A stretch of 60,234 nucleotides of DNA from Mycolicibacter kumamotonensis. Lineage in GTDB: Bacteria; Actinomycetota; Actinomycetes; Mycobacteriales; Mycobacteriaceae. Below the pieces are notes generated by a model that was given only the letters and a program-made list of their open reading frames with translations, searched no databases and was not told the DNA's origin. The translations under genes and the position numbers were made by a program. Location of the stretch: NCBI RefSeq assembly GCF_002086285.1, contig NZ_MVHU01000029.1, forward strand, positions 1 through 60,234. The letters run 5' to 3'. This document shows, piece after piece, positions 33,573-44,420 of this stretch (position 1 is its first letter; each line of letters opens with the position of its first letter).

Positions 33573-35738
33573 CTACTTGATCAGCGGGTCGCGGGGCATC
33601 CCCAGAATCCGCTCGGCGATCTGGTTGCGGGTCACCTCCGAGGTGCCGCCGGCGATCGCGATGCCGCGCGCACCCATCACCATCCGCCCGGCCAGCGCAC
33701 CCGGGCCGTCCTCGAGAGCCACAGCCGGGCCCAGCAGCGCCGCTCCGATGGCCGCACCGTCGCCCATGTGCTCGGCGAGTTTGAGTTTGGTGACGTTGCC
33801 CTCCGGTCCGGGTCCCGCGCCGGCGATGCTGCGCGCCACCCGGCGCAGGTTCAGCAGCCGCAGCGCGTGCTCGTCGGCGACGAACCGGCCGATCCGCACC
33901 GACGCGTCGGCCACCGGCTGCCTGCCCTGCTGGGCCAGTGCGATCAGCTGCTGGTCGATCCCGGCGGTGAAGGAGCCGCCGCCGCCGATGCTGACCCGCT
34001 CATTGCCCAGGGTGGCCCGGGCCACCTTCCAGCCTTCGTTGACCTCGCCGACGACGTCCTCGTCGGGCACGAACACGTCGTTGAAGAACACCTCGTTGAA
34101 CTCCGAACCGCCGGTGATCTGACGCAGCGGCCGCACCTGCACCCCGGGCGCCTCCATGTCGATGATCACCATGGTGATGCCGGCGTGCTTGGGGACGTCG
34201 AAATCGGTACGCACCGTGGCCAGTCCGCGCCGGCACAGGTGCGCACCGGAAGTCCACACCTTCTGGCCGTTGATCTTCCAGCCGCCCTCGACCCGGGTCG
34301 CCTTGGTCTTGACCGCGGCGGCATCCGAGCCGGCGTCGGGCTCGGAGAACAGCTGGCACCAGATCTCCTCCTGGCGCAGCGCCTTCTCCACGAAGCGCTC
34401 GATCTGCCAGTCGGTGCCCTGCTGGATCAGGGTCAGGACCACCCAGCCGGTGATCGAATAGTCGGGCCGCTGAATACCGGCGGCACTGAACTCCTGCTCG
34501 ATCACCAGCTGCTCGATGGCGTCGGCAGCCCGGCCCCACGGCTTGGGCCAGTGCGGCATCACGTAGCCGGTCGCGATCAGCCGGTCCAGCTGCTCCTCAC
34601 CGCTCAACGCGGCGATCTCCGCGGCGTCGGCGTGGATCTGCGTGCGCAACTCCTCGGCCTCCGGCGGCAGGTCCAGGCTGTTGGCCCGGGTGATGCCTGC
34701 GGCCGCGCTCTCGAAGACCGCCTGGGCCGGTGCGTCGCCGCCGAACAGCGCCTGCACCGTCAAGGCACGGCGCAGCTGCAGGTGGGCATCGTGTTCCCAG
34801 GTGTAGCCGATACCGCCGTGCACCTGGATGTTCAGCTCGGCGTTGCGCACGTGGGCGGGGAACGCGAGCGTGGCGGCCACCGCGGCGGCCAGCCGGAAGG
34901 CGAACTCGTCCTCCCCGTCGGCGCGGGCGGCATCCCAGACCGCGGCGGTGGCCGACTCGGCACCGACCAGCATGTTCGCGCAATGGTGCTTGATGGCCTG
35001 GAACGTGGCGATGGGCCGGCCGAACTGCTCGCGCACCTTGGCGTACTCGACGGCCGAATCGGTGCAGTCGGCCGCACCGCCGACCGCTTCGGCGGCCAAC
35101 AGCACCCGGGCCCGTGCCAGCGCGGACTCGCGCCCGCCGGCCAGGATGTCGTCGGCGCTCACCCCGACACCGGTCAGCGTCACCCGCCCAGACCGGCGGG
35201 TCGGGTCGAGGTTGCCGGGCACCTCGACGTTGACCCCGGCCCGGTCCCGCTCGAGCACCAGCACGTCCTCGCCGGCGGCCACCAGCAGCACATCGGCCAG
35301 GCCCGCCCCCAGCACCACCCCGGTGTCCCCGGAGGCCACGCCGCCGTCCAGGACGACATCACCGGCCAGTCCCACCCCGGCGACGACCGAACCGTCGATC
35401 AGGCCGGGCAGCAGGCGGGCCTGCTGCTCGGCGGTGCCGGCGGCGGCGATCACCGCCGAGGCGATGACGGTCGGCACGAACGGCCCCGGTGCCACCGCCC
35501 GGCCCAGCTCCTCGATCACCACCACCAGCTCGGGCAGCCCGAAGCCCGAGCCGCCGTATTCCTCGCCGATGTGCAGGCCCAGCCAGCCCAGGGCGGGCAG
35601 TTCGTCCCAGAACGGCGGCCTGCCCTCGTCTGGGGCATCCAGCAGCGCACGGGCCGCCGCTCGGGCCTTCTGGGCGGTCAAGAATCCGCGGGCCACCTCG
35701 GCCAATTCGCGATGGTCGTCGGTTACTGCGATGCCCAT
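33573..35738 (-). CDS. fadE22: double-domain acyl-CoA dehydrogenase FadE22-like
   Basis: A 721-residue protein with two acyl-CoA dehydrogenase modules joined in tandem. Residues about 5-345 have weaker motifs (GGIGYTWEHDAHL near residue 318). Residues about 380-720 are more typical, with QLFSEPDAGSDAAAVKTKA near residue 450 and ARGIAIAGGTSEVTRNQIAERILG at the end. Rv3061c fadE22 has the same size and place. It probably takes part in beta-oxidation of an unusual or bulky acyl-CoA such as a sterol side chain or fatty acid. AGGAGGCC precedes ATG 35738. It is 21 bases after the upstream SDR gene. Confidence 0.93.
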   Translation of the reverse strand: MGIAVTDDHRELAEVARGFLTAQKARAAARALLDAPDEGRPPFWDELPALGWLGLHIGEEYGGSGFGLPELVVVIEELGRAVAPGPFVPTVIASAVIAAAGTAEQQARLLPGLIDGSVVAGVGLAGDVVLDGGVASGDTGVVLGAGLADVLLVAAGEDVLVLERDRAGVNVEVPGNLDPTRRSGRVTLTGVGVSADDILAGGRESALARARVLLAAEAVGGAADCTDSAVEYAKVREQFGRPIATFQAIKHHCANMLVGAESATAAVWDAARADGEDEFAFRLAAAVAATLAFPAHVRNAELNIQVHGGIGYTWEHDAHLQLRRALTVQALFGGDAPAQAVFESAAAGITRANSLDLPPEAEELRTQIHADAAEIAALSGEEQLDRLIATGYVMPHWPKPWGRAADAIEQLVIEQEFSAAGIQRPDYSITGWVVLTLIQQGTDWQIERFVEKALRQEEIWCQLFSEPDAGSDAAAVKTKATRVEGGWKINGQKVWTSGAHLCRRGLATVRTDFDVPKHAGITMVIIDMEAPGVQVRPLRQITGGSEFNEVFFNDVFVPDEDVVGEVNEGWKVARATLGNERVSIGGGGSFTAGIDQQLIALAQQGRQPVADASVRIGRFVADEHALRLLNLRRVARSIAGAGPGPEGNVTKLKLAEHMGDGAAIGAALLGPAVALEDGPGALAGRMVMGARGIAIAGGTSEVTRNQIAERILGMPRDPLIK

Positions 35739-35759
35739 TGAAGGCCTCCTGGTCGGTAT

Positions 35760-36518
35760 CTACTTGGGTGCGAAGCGCTGCCCGGCGTCGAGCCGCAGGC
35801 ACTGCCCGTTGAGCATCGGGTTGTCGACGATGGCGGCGACCAGCTTGGCATACTCCTCCGGGCGGCCGAGCCGCTTGGGGAAGGCCGCATCCTTGGTCAG
35901 GGCGCTGGCGAACTCGTCCGGGATGCCCTTGGTCAGACCGGTAGCGAACAGGCTGGGGGCGATCGCCAGCACCCGGACGCCCACCGACCCGAGGTCACGG
36001 GCCATGGTCAGGCACATGCCGGCGATGCCGGCTTTGGCGGCGGTGTAGGCGACCTGGCCGATCTGCCCCTCGAACGCCGCAATCGACGCGGTGTTGATGA
36101 TGACGCCGCGCTCCTCGTCTTCGGGCTCGTTGACGCTCATGTGCGCCGCAGCGAGCCGGCTGATGTTGAACGTGCCGACGAGGTTGAGGTCGACGACGGA
36201 CTGGAACGATTCTAGGTCGTGCGGCCCGGACTTGGACAGCGTGCGCTTGGCGATCCCGCCGCCTGCGGTGGTCACGATGACGTGCAGGCCGCCCAGGGCC
36301 TCGACCGCGTTCTTGAGCACCTCCTCGGTGCCGGCGAAGTCGGTGACGTCAACCGGGTAGAACTCGCCGCCGAAACCGGCCGCGACCTCTTTGCCCTCCG
36401 AGCCCTCCCGGTCCAGCACCGCCACGCTGGCGCCGCGCGACGCCAGCAGCTCAGCGGTTGCCCGGCCCATCCCCGAGGCGCCACCGACGACGACGACCTT
36501 CTTGCCACTGATCTCCAT
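35760..36518 (-). CDS. 3-hydroxyacyl-CoA dehydrogenase-like SDR
   Basis: A 252-residue SDR that resembles the 17-beta-hydroxysteroid dehydrogenase 10 type. Motifs are VVVGGASGMGRATA (residues 8-21), TTAGGG near residue 82, INTASIAAFEGQ near residue 135 and YTAAKAGIAGM near residue 150. It is the first gene of an operon with fadE22, so it probably supplies the 3-hydroxyacyl-CoA step for the same acyl chain. The start ATG 36518 is preceded by GAAGGAG. The ligase gene ligB, found in this area in M. tuberculosis, is absent. Confidence 0.9.
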   Translation of the reverse strand: MEISGKKVVVVGGASGMGRATAELLASRGASVAVLDREGSEGKEVAAGFGGEFYPVDVTDFAGTEEVLKNAVEALGGLHVIVTTAGGGIAKRTLSKSGPHDLESFQSVVDLNLVGTFNISRLAAAHMSVNEPEDEERGVIINTASIAAFEGQIGQVAYTAAKAGIAGMCLTMARDLGSVGVRVLAIAPSLFATGLTKGIPDEFASALTKDAAFPKRLGRPEEYAKLVAAIVDNPMLNGQCLRLDAGQRFAPK

Positions 36519-36619
36519 GCGAACTCCTTCGACAAGTACTTGAGTATCACCGAACAAGTTATCGTTCCGCTCGGAACCCGCTGCCACTCGGGCATCCGGC
36601 AGGCCTCAAGGAGGTGACC

Positions 36620-38862
<2,243 letters not shown>

Positions 38863-38884
<22 letters not shown>

Positions 38885-39054
38885 TCCGGGCGGCCCGCCA
38901 CATCGGCTGGTACTGGGCCACCTTGATGGGCGACAACCACTACCGCCGCTACCTGGAATACCGGCGGCGGGACCATCCCGGCGAACCGGTGCTCTCCGAG
39001 CGGGACTACTGGCGGCGGCGTTATGACACCGATCCCGGTGGACGCTGCTGCTGA
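38863..39054 (+). CDS. YbdD/YjiX family small protein
   Basis: A 63-residue basic cytosolic protein with the family motif GDNHYRRYLEYRRRDHPGEPVLSERDYWR (in part), typical of YbdD, which is coded directly after CstA in most bacteria and is needed for its transport activity in E. coli. GTG 38863 overlaps cstA by 22 bases, so translation is coupled. It ends in GGRCC. Confidence 0.88.
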
Positions 39055-39083
39055 GCGCGCGCATCTTCGGGCATGATCGATAG

Positions 39084-40394
39084 GTGGCTGACATCACCCG
39101 CAGGGGGGCGGCGCGCAATGCGAAGCTGGCAGGTCTGCCGCTGAGCTACGCCGGGCGGGCCGCGCTCGGGTTGGGGAAACGCCTGGCCGGCAGGTCCAAA
39201 GACGAAGTCACCGCCGAACTGATGGAGCAGGCGGCCGAGCAGATGTTCACCGTCCTGGGTGAGCTCAAGGGCGGCGCCATGAAGGTCGGCCAGGTGCTCT
39301 CGGTTCTGGAGGCGGCGGTGCCCACCGAGTTCGGTGAGCCCTACCGGGAAGCGCTGACCAAGCTGCAGAAGCACGCCCCGCCACTGGCTGCGACCAAGGT
39401 GCATCGGGTGCTCGACGTCCAGCTCGGCACCCGGTGGCGGCAGCGGTTCTCCTCCTTCGACGACGACCCGGTCGCCGCCGCCAGCATCGGGCAGGTACAC
39501 AAGGCGGTTTGGGCCGACGGCCGCGTGGTCGCGGTCAAGATCCAGTACCCCGGCGCCGACGAGGCCCTGCGCGCCGACCTGAAGACCTTGCGGCGGCTGA
39601 CCGGGATACTCAAGCCGCTGGCCCCCGGCGCCGACGTGCAGGGCGTGGTCGACGAACTGATCGAGCGCGCCGACATGGAACTGGACTACCGACTGGAGGC
39701 CGACAACCAGCGCGCGTTCGCCAAGGCCTATGCCGGCCACCCGCATTTCGCGGTGCCACAGGTGGTGGCCAGTGCCCCCAAGGTGGTGGTCCAGGAGTGG
39801 ATCGAAGGCGTCGGCATGGCGCAGATCATCGCCGGGGGCAGCGTTGAGCAACGCGACCTGCTGGGCGCCCGGCTGGTGGAGTTGATCGGTGACGCACCGG
39901 CGCGGGTGGGCATGGTGCACGGCGACGCCCACCCGGGCAACTTCATGCTGCTGCCCGACGGCCGGATGGGCGTCATCGACTTCGGCGCGGTGGCGCCGCT
40001 GCCCGACGGCCTGCCGGTCGAGCTGGGGATGGCGCTGCGGTTCGCCGGCCAGTTCAACTACGACCTGCTGCTGCCCACACTGGAGAAGGCCGGTTTCATC
40101 CAGCCCGGCGCGCAGATCTCGGTGGAGGAGGTCGACGAGTTGCTGCGCCGCTACGTCGAGCCGGTGGCACCGGAGGTGTTCCACTTCAGCCGCGAGTGGC
40201 TGCAGAAACTGGTCGCCGCACAACTGGATCAGTCGATTCACCAGATCAAGACCGCGCGCCAACTGAATCTGCCGCCCAACCTGGCGGTGCTGGCGCGGGT
40301 CGTGGGGACCACGGTGGCGATCCTGGCTCAGCTGGACGCGCACGTGCCGGTTCGGGCGATCGCGCTCGAGCTGCTGCCCGGTTTCGCCGGGTAA
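39084..40394 (+). CDS. ABC1/AarF/UbiB family atypical kinase
   Basis: A 436-residue protein-kinase-like ATPase. The family-specific KxGQ motif is MKVGQVLS near residue 67, an Ala-rich nucleotide loop AAASIGQVHKA near residue 132 replaces the Gly loop, and the catalytic HGDAHPGNF near residue 278 and DFGAV near residue 297 are intact. Rv3197 is a close relative in length. UbiB members support quinone synthesis or lipid distribution; some mycobacterial ones affect macrolide resistance. GTG 39084 has TAGG upstream. An inverted repeat GAACCG-GA-CGGTTC (40403-40416) after the stop may end transcription. Confidence 0.88.
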   Translation: MADITRRGAARNAKLAGLPLSYAGRAALGLGKRLAGRSKDEVTAELMEQAAEQMFTVLGELKGGAMKVGQVLSVLEAAVPTEFGEPYREALTKLQKHAPPLAATKVHRVLDVQLGTRWRQRFSSFDDDPVAAASIGQVHKAVWADGRVVAVKIQYPGADEALRADLKTLRRLTGILKPLAPGADVQGVVDELIERADMELDYRLEADNQRAFAKAYAGHPHFAVPQVVASAPKVVVQEWIEGVGMAQIIAGGSVEQRDLLGARLVELIGDAPARVGMVHGDAHPGNFMLLPDGRMGVIDFGAVAPLPDGLPVELGMALRFAGQFNYDLLLPTLEKAGFIQPGAQISVEEVDELLRRYVEPVAPEVFHFSREWLQKLVAAQLDQSIHQIKTARQLNLPPNLAVLARVVGTTVAILAQLDAHVPVRAIALELLPGFAG

Positions 40395-40494
40395 TCACTC
40401 GAGAACCGGACGGTTCGCCGGGCTCGTGGCCAAACCTTAATGAAGCCTTGACCGAGTCGTGGGCATGTACGGCGGGGTCGGCGGCCCGAATCTC

Positions 40495-40541
40495 CTTACC
40501 ATCAACGGCGATAACTTGTGTTATTTGGTCGGGAAGGTAAG
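40495..40541 (+). promoter_or_regulatory. possible RNA hairpin over L,D-transpeptidase start
   Basis: CTTACC (40495-40500) pairs with GGTAAG (40536-40541), and ATAAC-TTGT-GTTAT (40511-40524) forms an inner stem. GGGAAGG, the likely ribosome site, lies at the 3' arm just before ATG 40548, so folding could control translation. Confidence 0.35.
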
Positions 40542-40547
40542 CGGGAG

Positions 40548-41345
40548 ATGTGGATATCGGTGCGCTCTGCAATTGTCGTAGTCGGGGTCGCCGTCACCAC
40601 GGTGCTCACCCCGCCGGCCACGGGTTCGGCGGCCGCCAACCAGCTTTCGGGTAGTGCGATCTCGTCGATCCAGCCGGCGTCGGGTGCGGTCGTGGGTGTG
40701 GCACATCCGGTGGTGGTGAAGTTCTCCACCCCGGTGCTCGACCGCCGTGCCGCCGAGCGCGCCAACGCGGTGCGGTCGACCCCGGCCATGACCGGAAACT
40801 TCGAGTGGGTCGACGACACCGAGGTGCACTGGGTTCCTGACCGATACTGGCCGGCACACAGCACCGTGGCACTCTCGGTGGGCAAGCGCTCCGCCGACTT
40901 CGCCACCGGAGCGAAGGTGGTGGGCGTGGCCAGCATCTCCTCACACACCTTCACCGTGTCCGTCGACGACGAGGCGGCCGGTCCCCTGCCGGCACCGCAC
41001 CACCGCCCGCACTGGGGCGAGGACGGGGTGCTGCCCGCCACCCTGGGTAAGTCCGACTTCCCCACGCCGACAGGTAATTACACCGTGCTGGCCAAGGAGA
41101 GAAAAGTCCTGATGGACTCCAGCAGCGTCGGCATCCCGATCGACGACCCCGAGGGCTACCGCTTCGACGTCGAACAGGCCGTGCGCATCTCGCGGCGCGG
41201 ACTCTACGTCCATTCCGCGCCCTGGGCGCTGCGCTCGCTGGGCCTGGAGAACGTCAGCCACGGCTGCGTGGGCCTGAGCCCCACGGACGCGGAATGGTAC
41301 TTCGACCGGGTCAACATCGGCGACCCGGTGATCATCAAGGAATAG
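40548..41345 (+). CDS. L,D-transpeptidase with Ig-like domain
   Basis: A 265-residue exported enzyme that makes 3-3 crosslinks in peptidoglycan. A signal peptide or membrane anchor occupies about residues 5-30 (SAIVVVGVAVTTVLTPPATGSA). An Ig-like domain covers about 40-135, and the YkuD catalytic domain covers the end. Catalytic residues are in YVHSAPWALRSLG and SHGCVGLSP (His and Cys). No lipobox is seen, unlike LdtMt2. Size is near LdtMt1 or LdtMt3. ATG 40548 is chosen for signal-peptide length and the upstream GGGAAGG. Confidence 0.9.
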   Translation: MWISVRSAIVVVGVAVTTVLTPPATGSAAANQLSGSAISSIQPASGAVVGVAHPVVVKFSTPVLDRRAAERANAVRSTPAMTGNFEWVDDTEVHWVPDRYWPAHSTVALSVGKRSADFATGAKVVGVASISSHTFTVSVDDEAAGPLPAPHHRPHWGEDGVLPATLGKSDFPTPTGNYTVLAKERKVLMDSSSVGIPIDDPEGYRFDVEQAVRISRRGLYVHSAPWALRSLGLENVSHGCVGLSPTDAEWYFDRVNIGDPVIIKE

Positions 41346-41361
41346 TGCGCCGAGACCACCT

Positions 41362-42619
41362 CTAGGGCGTCGAGGTGCCGCCGAATTCCACCGGCATCGC
41401 GTCGATCCCGTTGATCCAGGGCAGCACGGATCGCGATGGGCGACCCAGCTGGTGAATGTCGGGAATGATGTCGGCCACCGCTCCGAAGATCAGGTTGATC
41501 TGCATGCGGGCGAGATTCGCGCCGATGCAGTAGTGCGCTCCGGGAGCCCCGAAACCCAAGTGGGGGTTGGGGCTTCGCAGGATGTCGAAGGTGAACGGGT
41601 GGTCGAAGACCTCTTCGTCGTAATTGGCTGATCCATAGAACATCCCGACCCGCTGGCCGCTGCGGATCTGCACGCCACCGAGTTCGACATCGCGCAGCGC
41701 CGTGCGCTGGAAGGAGATCACCGGCGTGGCCCAGCGGACCACCTCGTCGACCATGGTCGGGGGGGCGTTCGGCCACGAACAACCGCCATTGATCCGGATG
41801 GTCGAAGAACGCCAGCATCCCCTGCGACGTGGCGTTACGGGTGGTCTCATTGCCGGCGACCATCAGCATCATCACGTAATAGCCGAATTCCAGCGCGCTC
41901 AACGCCTCACCGTCGATCGTCGCGGTGACCAAGGCGGTGGCGATGTCGTCGCGCGGACGACTCTTGCGGTCTTCGGCCAGTTGGTAGGCGTAGCCCAGAA
42001 GTTCGGCGGAGGCCTGCATCCCGTCGGCGACGGCCGCCGGCTCACCGGTGCCACCGCCCACCAGGCGATTGCTCCAGTCGAAGACCTGCTGGCGCTCGTC
42101 TGCCGGAACCCCGATCAGCTCGCAGATGGTCGCCAGCGGCAACTGCGAGGCGACTTCGGTCACGAAGTCGCCGGTGTCGTGTTCGGCGGCGGCCGTGACG
42201 ATCTCCCGCGCCTGACGATCCAGCGACTCCCGCATGCCCGCGACCACTCGCGGGGTGAACCCGCGTGAGACGATCCGGCGCAACTTGGCGTGCTTGGGTC
42301 CGTCGAGGAACAGCATGACGTTGTCGCGGCTGGCCTCGTGGACATCGGCGTTGCTCGTGGTGTTGGTGCGGATCAGCGAGGTGTTCTCGTGCGAGGAGAA
42401 CACCTCGTCCTGCAGTGACACCGCTCGCACGTCAGCATGTTTGGTGACAACCCAATACCCCGCGTCGCGGTAGCCCGAGATCCCGAACGGCTGGTCGTTC
42501 CACCAGATGGGTTCGGTCTTGCGCAGCAGTGCGAACTCCTCGTGCGGGATCCGTTCTGCGATGAGTGCAGGGTCGGTGAAGTCGAAACCCTCGGGGAGCA
42601 GGCGGCGTGTCTGGGTCAT
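41362..42619 (-). pseudogene. cytochrome P450, frameshifted at a C7 run (CYP125/142-like)
   Basis: The reading frame from ATG 42619 (MTQTRRLLPEGFDF) covers the N-terminal two thirds, including the I helix MMLMVAGNETTRNATS. It leaves frame after FVAERPP at a run of seven C on the coding strand (plus-strand G 41759-41765). In the -1 frame the protein continues TMVDEVVRWATPVISF and the haem loop FGAPGAHYCIG up to stop 41362. Removing one C restores about 418 residues. It resembles CYP125/CYP142-type steroid or fatty-acid hydroxylases. It may be a sequencing error, a phase-variable gene or a true pseudogene. ATG overlaps the MBL gene stop as ATGA. Confidence 0.8.
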
Positions 42620-43455
42620 CGGGATGCCTCTCTGTCGACCAGCGGTTGCCACGTTTGTCGGGCGCCGTCGATGAACCCGCCCGACGGCGCGGTGAAGTGC
42701 GATCCGAGCAGCAGCGCGCGCTCGTCGGCGACCCGGCGCAGCAGCCGCAGCCTGCTGGTCCGGGCGGCGCTCGCGTCCGCATCGGGCAGGGCGGTGATCT
42801 CGGGGTGGGAGATCTGGATCGGATGATGCACGACGTCGCCGCTGATGTAGGCCACTGCCCCGGCGGACTCGATGCGCACCGAGACGTGGCCCGGGGTGTG
42901 GCCGGCGGTCGGCATCAGCTGCACGTTGTCGGTCACGCGGTGATCCGGGCCGACCCGCCGCAGCTTTCCGTGGTGTTCCAACGGTGCAACACATTCCGAG
43001 GGCGCGCGGTCCTCCCCGGTGAACTCGCGCCAATGGTCGTGCTCGGCCGCGGTCACCAGATACTCGGCGTTGGGGAACGTCGGCACCCACCGCCCGTCAC
43101 GCTCGACCGTATTGCGGCCGGCGTGGTCGCGGTGCAGGTGGGTACACACCACCGCCGTGATGTCGGCGGGACGAAATCCGGTGGCGGCCAGGGACTGCTC
43201 GTGGCGGTCGGGAATGTTGCGGGAGCGCAGGAAGCTTTCGCCGAAGCAGGTGTCGACAAGTACGCGTGCCGCTGCGGACACGATCAGGTAGGACTGGATC
43301 GCCATCAGGATGTTGCCCGAGCCGTCGACGTAGTCCGGCACCAGCGGCGACGGAAATCGCTCGGGTGCATTGGCGAACAGACGTGTGGGCGGGATCGGGA
43401 TGACCGCCTGCGGAACCGCGTGGATTGAAACGTCGCCGACAGTCCAGTGCTGCAC
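42616..43455 (-). CDS. MBL-fold metallo-hydrolase
   Basis: A 279-residue metallo-beta-lactamase-fold hydrolase. The zinc motif HxHxDH is THLHRDHAG near residue 108, followed by PTAGHTPGH near residue 195 and SGDVVHHP near residue 220, as in lactonases (AHL lactonase-like) and esterase-type MBL proteins. It could open a lactone made by the downstream P450 or hydrolyse an ester. GTG 43455 has GAGAGGGG upstream; GTG 43476 is an alternative. It overlaps the P450 start by four bases and is divergent from the GntR gene. Confidence 0.85.
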   Translation of the reverse strand: MQHWTVGDVSIHAVPQAVIPIPPTRLFANAPERFPSPLVPDYVDGSGNILMAIQSYLIVSAAARVLVDTCFGESFLRSRNIPDRHEQSLAATGFRPADITAVVCTHLHRDHAGRNTVERDGRWVPTFPNAEYLVTAAEHDHWREFTGEDRAPSECVAPLEHHGKLRRVGPDHRVTDNVQLMPTAGHTPGHVSVRIESAGAVAYISGDVVHHPIQISHPEITALPDADASAARTSRLRLLRRVADERALLLGSHFTAPSGGFIDGARQTWQPLVDREASR

Positions 43456-43485
43456 GCCCGTGGTCCCCTCTCGCACGGCGATCGT

Positions 43486-43499
43486 ATGACACAAATCAT
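43486..43499. promoter_or_regulatory. putative GntR operator, site 1
   Basis: ATGACACAAATCAT (complement ATGATTTGTGTCAT) lies between the MBL and GntR starts. It includes most of an exact CAAAT-C-ATTTG palindrome (43492-43502). The same motif, one base shorter, occurs before the aldolase gene. Confidence 0.5.
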
Positions 43500-43557
43500 T
43501 TGGATACAACGCCTCTATCGGCGCGGTGAACGGCGCTCGATCTGGCACACTCGACCC

Positions 43558-44346
43558 GTGGCAGCACCTACCGTCCGATTCCGGCGGCTCGCCGAGCAGG
43601 TGGCCGACGAGCTTCGTCGGCGCATCCTGGCCGGCCAGCTCACCGACGATCAGGTGCTGCCCAAAGAGGACGAGTTGCTCGTCGAGTTCGCCATCAGCAA
43701 GCCGTCGCTGCGCGAGGCCATGCGGATTCTGGAAGCCGAGGGACTGCTGACGGTGCGCCGCGGCAAACGTGGCGGCGCGGTGATTCACCGGCCCAGCCCA
43801 GCAAACGTCGCTTATACGATGGGGCTGGTGTTGGGTTCCCAGCAGGTGAGCCTCGCCGATGTCGGCACCGCGCTGCTTCAGGTGGAGCCCGCCTGCGCGG
43901 CGCTGTGCGCGGAGCGACCGGACCGCAAAAGCACGGTGGTACCGATTCTGCGGCAACTGCACGAGGAATCGATAGCGTCCGTCGATGACCTGCCCCAGGC
44001 GACCTCGGCCAGCCGGCGCTACCACGAAGCCCTGGTGACCCACTGCGGCAACGCCACGATGCTGGTCATGGCGGGCGCGCTCGAAACCCTGTGGTCGGCC
44101 CACGAGCAAAGCTGGTCCACCCAAGTCACCGACCACTCGACGGTGCCGGTGTCCGAGCGGCGAGCGGTTTTGGAAGACCACCGTCAGGTGATCGACGCGA
44201 TCGACGTCGGCGACGCCCAGCGGGCCCGCGACCTGGCGGCGGCACACCTGGTGCACGCCCAGCGCTACCCCGGCTGGTCGGGAGTCGTCGATCCCGCGAT
44301 GATCCGGCCGGGCGGGTCCCGCACGTCGCGTGACAATGAGGACTGA
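43558..44346 (+). CDS. GntR family regulator, FCD subfamily
   Basis: A 262-residue FadR-type regulator. Residues about 5-72 form the GntR winged helix (LPKEDELLVEFAISKPSLREAMRILEAEGLL, in part), with wing VRRGKRGGAVI. The helical FCD domain follows, with HxxxxxxxCG at YHEALVTHCGN near residue 155 and the metal-like HRQVIDAI near residue 213. GTG 43558 is used; no ribosome site is seen, and the message may be leaderless. It sits between the MBL-P450 pair and the aldolase operon, and repeated operator-like motifs flank it, so it probably controls both. Confidence 0.9.
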   Translation: MAAPTVRFRRLAEQVADELRRRILAGQLTDDQVLPKEDELLVEFAISKPSLREAMRILEAEGLLTVRRGKRGGAVIHRPSPANVAYTMGLVLGSQQVSLADVGTALLQVEPACAALCAERPDRKSTVVPILRQLHEESIASVDDLPQATSASRRYHEALVTHCGNATMLVMAGALETLWSAHEQSWSTQVTDHSTVPVSERRAVLEDHRQVIDAIDVGDAQRARDLAAAHLVHAQRYPGWSGVVDPAMIRPGGSRTSRDNED

Positions 44347-44384
44347 ACCGCCGCGACGGGATTGACGATCCGGCTTATTTTCAT

Positions 44385-44397
44385 ATGATTTGGTCAT
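44385..44397. promoter_or_regulatory. putative GntR operator, site 2
   Basis: ATGATTTGGTCAT lies between the GntR stop and the aldolase start and shares ATGATTTG and GTCAT with site 1 read on the other strand. ATGA and TCAT are inverted arms. The flank TATTTTCATATG gives an AT-rich promoter-like stretch. Confidence 0.5.
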
Positions 44398-44420
44398 GAT
44401 GGGGCCGGCGGCGGGCGAGT

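Noticed and set aside
34828..36048. 406-codon plus-strand frame opposite fadE22 and SDR
   Set aside because: Ser/Pro/Ala/Arg-rich shadow of two well-supported minus-strand genes.
43456..44397. Open frame extending the MBL gene upstream through the GntR region
   Set aside because: It is antisense to a clear GntR gene and its sequence is Arg/Gly/His-rich without any domain.
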